A DNA stretch of 60,585 nt from Neolewinella lacunae (GTDB lineage: Bacteria; Bacteroidota; Bacteroidia; Chitinophagales; Saprospiraceae), in contig NZ_JACSIT010000141.1 of NCBI RefSeq assembly GCF_014349155.1, forward strand, positions 1-60,585. Direction: 5' to 3'. The notes beneath the pieces are model-generated. The model searched no databases. It was not told the origin of the DNA and was given only the letters and a program-made list of their open reading frames with translations. Shown here piece by piece: positions 34,359 through 42,900 of the stretch (position 1 is the first letter of the stretch; each line of letters starts with the position of its first letter). A program made the translations under genes and the position numbers.

Positions 34359-34624
34359 GCACTAATCCTAGGCTGTCTAATCTAATGGGTTTAACCCGTG
34401 CGCGCTTTAGGGGCCTGGCCCCCCTAGGTTGAGACCCTCTGGGTCGATCCAGCTAATCACGGTGCCCCCCTGGGTTGAGACCCTCTGGGTCGATCCAGCT
34501 AAGTACATTGGCGTATTCTCCTACGACCCAGAGGGTCTCGACCTATTAAGCGCTTGAGCCTCCCCCGGTTGGCCAAAGTGAGTACGGCTGCGGCCTGGCT
34601 AATTAGACAGCCTAGCACTAATCC
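34359..34624. mobile_element. 246-bp MITE with 10-bp target duplication
   Basis: The element proper is 34369-34614. It has perfect 13-bp terminal inverted repeats, taggctgtctaat (34369-34381) and attagacagccta (34602-34614), flanked by identical 10-bp direct repeats gcactaatcc (34359-34368 and 34615-34624), i.e. a target-site duplication. It is too short to encode a transposase. Inside are two direct copies of a 30-bp unit (34427-34456, 34473-34502) and an inverted partial copy (34524-34543). A 10-bp duplication would suit an IS4-like transposase, but the IS4 element at the window start does not show the same terminus in the part visible. Confidence 0.88.
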
Positions 34625-35050
34625 CCCGCCCTCCCGGTAATTCAGCCAGCAAGCAGCTTTTTCTGCGCCTGTCCGGTAGATGTCCGGCCCCAAAAATTGC
34701 AGTCAAAGGGTCGTGTACCTGAGTTTTGTGGACCAACCGATTGTTGGTTGCTCACCCAAAATTCATAGCATCCCAATGAAAAACCGACACAAAGCCATTT
34801 CTGCTCTCCCGCGCCGTGGTGCCCTCCTTGCCAGTGGCGGGCGAGCGGGTGAGCGCTTACCTTGATTGACCCGTGCCCCGCCTGGCCAGTCGACACCCGC
34901 CGGGATGTGGGCACGGCGTCAATTGAAGGTCTCTCCACCCGGGCCAGGTAGACTGTCCCCCGGTGCCAACCGCCACAAACGGGGGCCGACTTTAGCGACG
35001 CATCCCTTGCGCTGGCCCACTTTTCGCTTATTTAATCAAGGTATTTAACA
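34625..35050. other. Intergenic, no convincing gene
   Basis: Only short frames without family signal. Small inverted repeats are present (for example accaac/gttggt around 34734-34752). The promoter of the next operon is presumably here, but no clean TAnnTTTG was found close to the start. Confidence 0.4.
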
Positions 35051-35755
35051 ATGACCAGCCGAATTCTTTTCTCCCTGCTGTTGCTCAGCACGGTGGGGAG
35101 CCTCCGTGCGCAGCCCGAAGCCGACACCTGGTTTTACGGCTTCAAAGCCGGGGCAACCTACCACCGCATTGCCGAAATCGGCACCACCATCATCCCCGAC
35201 GTTTTTCCGCAGGACAGCTACAGCACGGAGATTGCCCCGCAGTTGGGCTTTGCCGGTGGGGTGGTGTTTTACCACCGCTTTTACAAATCGCGCTTCGCCA
35301 TTCAACCCGAAATCCTTTTCGCCAGCCGGGGCGGCGACTTCAACTACTCCGACGTCCGCGACCTGGAGTACAGCATCGGTTTTAATTACCAGTACCTCAG
35401 CCTGGGTGGCCTGATCAAGACTTACCCCGGCGGCGGGTTGCACTTTGGGGTGGGTGCCCAGGTCGCTTTCAACGTCGCAACGGATAAGCTGACCTACCTC
35501 AGCAACATGCCCGAACTGGGCCCCGACCTCCAGATCCAGCAAAGCCTGCGGGAGGTGCTGGTGGGGAGTAACGACATCAACGTACTGCTGCAGGCGGGCT
35601 ACGATTTCCCCTTCGGCCTCATGGTGGAGGCCCGTTACGTATTGGGTCTCAAAGACGTTTTGGAGACCAGGGCCAACGGCTTCAACTTCATTGAAAACAC
35701 CAACCGGAGCAGTGGTTTCCAGATCACCCTCGGCTGGCTAATCGAATTCCCATGA
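35051..35755 (+). CDS. PorT-like outer membrane beta-barrel protein
   Basis: 234 residues: signal peptide (MTSRILFSLLLLSTVGSLRAQ), then alternating amphipathic strands (WFYGFKAGATYHRIAEIGTT, LGFAGGVVFYHRFYKSRFAIQPEILFASRGGDF, FNYQYLSLGGLIKTYPGGGLHFGVGAQVAFNV, LLQAGYDFPFGLMVEARYVLGLKDV, GFQITLGWLIEF) ending in an aromatic-rich strand: an 8-stranded OM barrel of the PorT/OMP_b-brl_2 type. Its last 4 bp overlap the next gene, so the two are likely translationally coupled and co-expressed with the RHS gene. Confidence 0.82.
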   Translation: MTSRILFSLLLLSTVGSLRAQPEADTWFYGFKAGATYHRIAEIGTTIIPDVFPQDSYSTEIAPQLGFAGGVVFYHRFYKSRFAIQPEILFASRGGDFNYSDVRDLEYSIGFNYQYLSLGGLIKTYPGGGLHFGVGAQVAFNVATDKLTYLSNMPELGPDLQIQQSLREVLVGSNDINVLLQAGYDFPFGLMVEARYVLGLKDVLETRANGFNFIENTNRSSGFQITLGWLIEFP

Positions 35756-36933
35756 GGTGCTATCCCCATTTCCCGGCCCTGCTGGTATTGCTTTTTGTGG
35801 CCCACCATCTGGGCGCGCAGCCCGTTCCCGTCCCCGGGTTGGCCGGGGCGGGCGGCTACTACATTTTCACGGTGCACCCCCCGGCAAGGGGCGAGGCCGT
35901 GGTTTGGCAATACGGCGATCTTACGTTGACTACCCATCGCCTGGTGGACCGCTCAGACAGTACGGTGCTGCACCTTGCTCCGCCGACGCACCTCACTTTG
36001 CGGACCTTTGTACAATCGGGCGCGGACGCAGGTGCCGGGTGGCGGATGGAGGAGCAGGGGCTGGGGGAGACCGGCGAAGTCCTGGTCTATCCCACCCTCC
36101 TGAGCCCCGGGCAGCGGCAGCTTACGGAAAGCTACCTGGCCCTCCGCCACGGCATCACCCTTAACCAAGGGCTGCCAACGAATTACCTGGCCCCGGCTGC
36201 CGAAGGTGGCAGTTACCCGGTCTGGACGGCCACGGCGGCCCCGGAATTCCGCCACCGCATCGTCGGGCTGGCCGTCGACACCACGGCGGGCTTGCTGCGC
36301 ACGGCGGGATATTCCGTCTTGGCCCCGGAGCTTTTGCAACTGCGCTGGCGGGAAGCCCCGGCGGCTACGGCCTACTTCGTTGTAGCCGACGACGGAGCGC
36401 CCACCGCCCGCCGCGCAGACCGACTCCAACGGCGCTGGCGCGTGGAAACCCACGGCGCGGTACCCGACACAACCTGGCTGAGCATCCAGCCCCGCTCCCT
36501 TTTTGAGCGACTGGCCACGGGCGAAGGCTGGGCGCTCGCCGTGGAGCTGGCCGACGGGCAAACCGTGCTGTTGCCGCCAACGCCGTCCGAAGGTGAATTA
36601 CTCTTCCCGCTCCCCGCCGGCACAGCCTATTTTCAGCTGGCCATTACCGGGGCCCGGACGGACGGGCCTACAGAAGACCCGGCGCTGGCCCACCTTAGCC
36701 CCAACCCCGTCGCCGTCGGCCAAGCCACCCAATTGCGGATAGCGCTGGCGGTGCCCCAAGCCCTCCACCTCAGCGCTTATGACCTCAACGGCCGGCAACT
36801 GGAAGAGCGTTGGTTGCCCCCAACGACCCACCACCTGACGGAGCTGACCTTCCCCGCTCCCGGCACCTATACCCTGCACCTGCGGCCGCGCCCCCATGGG
36901 CCTACGCAAGCCCTTTTCGTAGTCGTCCAGTAA
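35752..36933 (+). CDS. Secreted protein with T9SS C-terminal sorting domain
   Basis: 393 residues with a Sec signal (LLVLLFVAHHLGAQ), a largely beta-structured body of unknown family, and a type A T9SS sorting domain (about 315-393): LAHLSPNPVAVGQATQLRIAL, LHLSAYDLNGRQLEERWL, FPAPGTYTLHLRPRP. Such domains send proteins across the outer membrane for surface anchoring or release. It contains two 18-mer copies, one of them (36876) within the conserved sorting domain as LHLRPRP with no indel. It overlaps the barrel gene by 4 bp and ends 22 bp before the RHS gene, indicating one operon. Confidence 0.82.
   Translation: MRCYPHFPALLVLLFVAHHLGAQPVPVPGLAGAGGYYIFTVHPPARGEAVVWQYGDLTLTTHRLVDRSDSTVLHLAPPTHLTLRTFVQSGADAGAGWRMEEQGLGETGEVLVYPTLLSPGQRQLTESYLALRHGITLNQGLPTNYLAPAAEGGSYPVWTATAAPEFRHRIVGLAVDTTAGLLRTAGYSVLAPELLQLRWREAPAATAYFVVADDGAPTARRADRLQRRWRVETHGAVPDTTWLSIQPRSLFERLATGEGWALAVELADGQTVLLPPTPSEGELLFPLPAGTAYFQLAITGARTDGPTEDPALAHLSPNPVAVGQATQLRIALAVPQALHLSAYDLNGRQLEERWLPPTTHHLTELTFPAPGTYTLHLRPRPHGPTQALFVVVQ
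36018..36035 (-). repeat. 18-mer dispersed repeat in the T9SS-sorted gene
   Basis: GGGCGCGGACGCAGGTGC, read as GADAGA, the same peptide and frame as the copy in hisD. Confidence 0.75.
36876..36893 (+). repeat. 18-mer dispersed repeat in the sorting-domain codons
   Basis: A perfect GCACCTGCGGCCGCGCCC, read as HLRPRP inside the last beta strands of the sorting domain. Confidence 0.75.
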
Positions 36934-36955
36934 TCCCTCCCAAAAGCCCACTGCC

Positions 36956-39900
36956 ATGAAAACCTGGCTTCTTTTGCTCCTCATCGTCTGCTGCGCCCTG
37001 CCGGTGAACTGCCTGGCGCAGGCTCCGGCCAGTCCGCCGCCCCTTTACCGCCTCCTTTCGCCCCAGGAGACGTCGCCGGTGGCCAATCCCGCCGACGGCA
37101 TTGCGCTGATAGAGCCGCCCGTAGCCAACCCCACTGGCGGAGCTCACCTTAGCTACCCCATCAAGCTGCCGCCCGCCCGCAAGGGCCACGCTCCCCTGTT
37201 GGGCCTGTCTTACGCCTCCGACCACCTCCACGGTTGGTTGGGCCGGGGCTGGGACCTCAGCCTGCCCAGCATCGACGTAGAAACCCGCTGGGGCGTACCC
37301 CGCTACGACCCCGCTACGGAGACGGAAACCTACCTGCTGGAAGGCAATATGCTCGCCCCCGTTGCCCACCGTGGCCCCAGCCGGCCCCGCGCCGCCGACC
37401 GCAGCTTTAACCCCCGGGTGGAAAGCGACTTCCAAAGAATTACCCGCCACGGCAACGGCCCCCGCAACTACTGGTGGGAAATCGCCTACCCCGATGGACT
37501 GGTGGAGTACTACGGCGGTAGTTCCGAAGGACTGAGGGCCGATGCCCTGCTCCGTGACCCCGCTGGCAACATCAGCAGTTGGGCCCTCGTCCGCAGTACC
37601 GACGTATACGGCAATCGCATTGACTACCACTACCACCTCCAGGAAGACACCGGCCACGCCAACTCCACCGAAAGCGGTACTGAGCGATACCCCGACTTCA
37701 TCACCTACAACGGCTACGGAACGGAGGAAGGACCCTATGAAATCCGCTTCCGCCGCGACCGCCAACTGGGCGAAAGCCGTCGGCCGGACGTACGGACCGA
37801 CTACAACAGCGGGCACAAAAAAGTGGTGGCCGACCTCCTGCGCCGCATCGAGATCAGCTACCGCGGCACCCCCGTGCGCCACTACGAACTGGGCTACCAA
37901 ACGGGCCCCTTTCAGCAAAGCCTGCTGGAGGACATCACCGAATTCGGCTCCGATGGCAGTGTGCTGGCCAGCCACCGCTTTGCCTACCACGGGCTGCCAG
38001 CGGGGGATTTTTCGGCCTTCGGCGCTGCGGAGACCTGGGACACGGGCAACGATAACGTCCGCGGCAACATCCTCAACCCCATCCCCGGCTTCACGGGTGA
38101 AATCTCCGCACTCGGCGGGGCGGGCTCTACCAGCCTGCAAGGGGGGACGGCCGCTACCGTGGGGCCAATCGGCCCGCCCGGCTCCAAAGAACTCACCGTG
38201 GGCGGAACGATTGGCCTGGGCAGCAGCTCGGCCAACGGCCTGTTGGCCTTTGTCGACATCAATGGCGACGCTTTGCCCGATAAGTTGTTCCGCCGGGGCA
38301 ACGACCTGGTTTGGCGCGAGAACCGATCTGCCAGCGGGCAGACCAGTTTCGGGCCCGTTCGCCCCGTCAATGGCCTGCGGGACTTCAGCGTCACGGAAAC
38401 GGCCGAAAACAACTTTGGCTTTGAGGCCAACATCACCCCCTTCTTTGCGGGTTACGAAAACACTACGGCCCGCACGACCACGACTACCTATTTCAATGAT
38501 TTTAACGGGGACGATTTGCTCGACGTGCTCCACCGGGGCCGCATTTATTTCAACCACCTTGACGGGGAGGGCAACCCCACCTTCACCCTCAACAGTGGCG
38601 ACACGCCCAGCCCCATTGTGGCCGGGGCCAACCCCGACGGGGGGCTGGTGGAGGTTGACCCCGCCGAGCAACAAGAACTGCTGGACCAAACACCCCGCCA
38701 CGACGTAGTCCGCAGCTGGGAGGCACCGTGCGCGGGGCAGATCTCCATTTCCGGGGCCGTCGCCCTCGTCGAACAGCCGGGCATCGATGCCTACAGCCGG
38801 GAAGACGGGGTGCGGGTAAGCATTGAACTCGGTGGCGCGCTGGGGAACCTCGGCATCCCCAACATCCAATTGTTTACGGCCGTGCTGCCCGCCAACGACT
38901 ATGCCCCACGGGTGCCCGACTTGCGAAACATCCCGGTGGTGGCGGGCCAGCGGATTTACTTCCGGGTGCAGTCCATCCTCGATGGGGCCTTCGACCGCGT
39001 GAGTTGGGACCCCGTGATCACTTACGACGGGGAAGATTTGACGGAGCTGGACCTCAACGGACGCCCGCGCTACCGTTTTCAGGCCAGCGAAGACTTTCTG
39101 CTGGCCAGCTGCCAGACCGTAGCCATGCCACTGGCGGGGCGGGTTGACCTGGTGGGGACCTTCAGCAAGCCCGTGCTAACGGACACCCTCCACCTGGAGT
39201 TGCGCCGCGGCGGCAACGTGATTTTCCGCCAAAGTTTTGCGCCGGATACGGTGGTGACGGAAGCGGCCATCCGGCTGGAAAACTTTGCCGTGGCGGCGGA
39301 GGAGCAGTTGCAACTGACGATGCGGGCCAACAGCTCCATTGATTGGACGGCCCCCGCCTGGTCGCCCCGCCTCGTCTACCGGAGTGCCGATGACGGCACC
39401 GTGGTGGTCAGCCCCGAGGGCGAAGACCTCTACAGCTATTGCCCGGCCATTGATTATACGCTGCACTCGAAAATTGTCCGCAAGGGCGACCGTTGGCGGC
39501 CACAGACTGATAGTTTCACCTATTCGCTGTCGCTCGACCTGGGCTTCCCCCCCGTGCAGCTCGCCGGGGAGTGGCTCACTTTGGTGGTGCGGGGCCCCGA
39601 TACCGTATACCACCGTTACGAAAGATTCCTGTTTGGCGCGCTCGCAGGTGCAATGGCCGTTGGGGATACGCTGGTGGTGCCGCCGGGGGTCGAGGTCTGG
39701 GTGGAGGTTTTCGGACCCGCCGCCCTGGCCAATGCCCTGAGGAATTTAACCCTCGCCATTCGGCCCATCGGGCAAATCCTTCCGGGGGGGCTGCCCGTGC
39801 CCTACGGGGTGTACCGCAAGCGGAGTCCCGACGAGTTATTGCTCGGACCACAGTACCGGGGCTGGGGGCAGTTCGTGTACCGGGGCGAAGGGGCCGCCGC

Positions 39901-42900
39901 AAATACGGGCATCATTGAAGCCAACTTGCGCCTGACGGAGCCCGACATTGACGAGGAGGACGTAGAGGACATTGAGATTGACCCCGACAACCCCGACTTC
40001 AGCGACTTTGAAGGCCTGGCCAATGACCCAACGCAGGAGCCCTTCGTGGTGATGGTGGCCAGCCCCAAAGATGGTTACTGGCAGGGCTATGATAACCTGA
40101 CGCTGCTGGGGGCGGATTACCAATCGAGTTCCCGCCTGGGGCAGGATGATGTGGTGCTGACGCCCGACTTTGGCACGGGGAGTTCCGCCCCACCGCTGGC
40201 GAGTGTAGCCCGTATCCGGGCGGTCTCCGTGGGCGTGGGTTTTGGGCCAGCCAGCCTGGCGGGCAGCAAGGCCGACAACACCACCACCAACCTGCTGGAG
40301 GTGATGGACCTGAACGGCGACCGTTACCCCGATATCGTTTCGCCCACCCTGGCGCAGTACACGACGGTTTACGGCGGCCTGAGCAACCGCACCTATCGCC
40401 ACGGCTTTGGCAGCCACGTTGCCCAAAGTAGCGCCCTGGGGGGGACGGCGGGCGGCAAGTTCGTGGATTCTTCCCCCACCAACTCTGGCGACAGCAGCGG
40501 AAAGGGCAGCCGTCGCCGTTCCCGCCGGGCCAAGACCACTACCAAAAACCAGGGCGCGAAGGCGCAGTCGGCCAACGAATCGGCGGAAGCCGGGGGCTCC
40601 ATCAGCGTCAACTTTGCCATCGACAACGACTACACGGTACACAGCTGGTTCGACATCAACGGTGACGGGCTGGCGGACAAAGTGTGGGACAACGGCGACG
40701 TGGCCTTCAACTACGGTTATCGCTTCGGGGGGCGGGAAAACTGGGGCTTTGCCGACATTCGCCGGGGGGTGAGTATGGACTACGGCGGCGGCGGCGGCAT
40801 CAACGTGAGCAACAACAGCTTTGCCGCCGGCGTAGCCATTACCCGCACGGACAACTACAGCACCGCAGGCCTCCAGGACATGAACAACGACGGCCTGGCC
40901 GACGCCCTTTCTTACAACCCCGACACCCGAATGCTGCGCGTGGCCCTGAACACCGGATCAGGCTACGCACCGGCCATCAACTGGGGCCGGCTCACCGAAC
41001 CCTACGACAAAGGAGACGCTACGGCGGAATCGGTCAATTTCGCCTTCACCGTTTGTATCCCCATTTTTTTCATCCGCGTTTGTGTGAACCCCAGCGGATC
41101 GGCCGGACGGGGCGTCAGCCGGGTCCTGAGCCAATTCGATGACGTAGACGGAGACGGATTCCTGGACGAAGTGATGGCTACGCGCGACAACGAAATTATG
41201 GTCCGTCGCTCCACCCTCGGTAAAGTCAACCTCTTGCGGGAAATCCGCCGCCCCCTCGGCGCAACCATCCAACTGGATTATACCAAAGCTGGCAACGACT
41301 ACGGCTTGCCCTTCGCCAAATACGTTCTGAGCGAGGTCCGTCTCAACGACGGGGCAGACGGCGACGGGCCCGCCTGGCGCAAGACAAGGCTGGCCTACGC
41401 AGGCCCCAACCACGACCGCCACGAGCGGGAATTCCTGGGCTTTGCCCAGACGATCAGCACCGAGCTGGATACGGAGGATGGGGACCGGCCCTACCGCAGC
41501 CACACCCTGGAATACGCCAACAATAATTTCTACGACCGCAACCTCCTGCTGCGCGAGTACACCGAAGACGCTGCGGGGAATCGCTACCGGGAGACCGTCT
41601 TTACTTACTTGCTGACCAATCCCGCGACCCAGACGGAGTTGCCGCCCGCGCTGCTGGCCTCCGACCAGGGCCGGGCCTTCCCCCTGTTGGTGGCCCGGAC
41701 GGAGAACTTCTACGAAGGCGCCGCTGCGCCACAGCTGAGCCGACGGACGACTTTCCGCTACGACAGCCTCGGGCAAATCCTGAGTAAAACCGACTTTGGC
41801 GATGGGAGCCCGGAGGATGAATTGCGCACCGACTACCAATACGCCCCGCTCCCCGCAACGGTGTTTAAGGCCGACCGCCTGACCGCCCTGCGGGTTTACG
41901 GCGGCGGAGAACTGCTGCGGCACAGCGAACTGGACGTCGATGAGCGAGGCAACGTGCTCCAACTCCGGCAGTACCTGGACGAGAACACAGCGGCCGTGCG
42001 GGATTACACCTACGATGCGTGGGGGAATGTGTTGACCAGCACACGACCACCGAATGAGGCCGGGGAACGCATGCGCTACACCTACACGATTGACACGGTG
42101 GAACGGATGTACGTACTGCGGACGGAAGACAGCTACGGCTACGTTTCTACGGCGGAGTACGAGTTTCGCTACGGACAGCGGGTGGCGGCAACGGACGTGA
42201 ACGGGCATACCGTACGCTACGCCCTCGATCCCCACGGCCGCGTCCGGGAAATCAAGTTGCCGAAAGACTCCGTTTTCAGTTTTCGTTTCCGCTTTTACCC
42301 CACGGCAGATCCGCCCTACGCCACGACGGAGCGCTACGACCCCCACCGGGATGGGGTGGTGACCAGCCACAGCTTCCTCGACGGGCTGGGGCGGGTCATC
42401 CAGCGGCAGCACGCAGCGGTCATCGACGGCCAGGAGCAATTCCGGATTAGCGGGCAGATGGGCTACGACGCATTTGACCGGCCCATCCGGGAGGGCTACC
42501 CCCTGGCGGCGAACCCGGCTCCCGGACGACTTCACCCGGCACCTGCGGCCGCGCCCACCACCACGTCTGCTTACGATGTACTGGACCGGCCGACGAGCAT
42601 GACCCTGCCCGACGGCTCCCGCAGCACCCTGGAATACGGCATCGTGCCCGGGCCTACGGGCGAATTGCTGTTTCAGGAAAAGATGACCGATGCCCTGGGC
42701 TTCCGGGAAACGACCCTCACCGACGAGCGCGGCAGGCAGGAAGCCTACCTGCGCGAGGCGGACACAACAACGATCACCACGGTTTTTGACTACAACGTAC
42801 TGGGGGAATTGCGGGCGGTGGTGGACGACGGCGGGTTTGCCACGCGCTACGAATACGACCGCCTGGGCCGGCGCACCGCCGAGATCCCCGCCGACGGAGG

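Noticed and set aside
36902..38869. Long minus-strand open frame opposite the RHS gene (655 codons)
   Set aside because: It is an antisense shadow created by GC-rich codon bias; its product has no family signal, and the plus strand encodes the clear SpvB/RHS protein.
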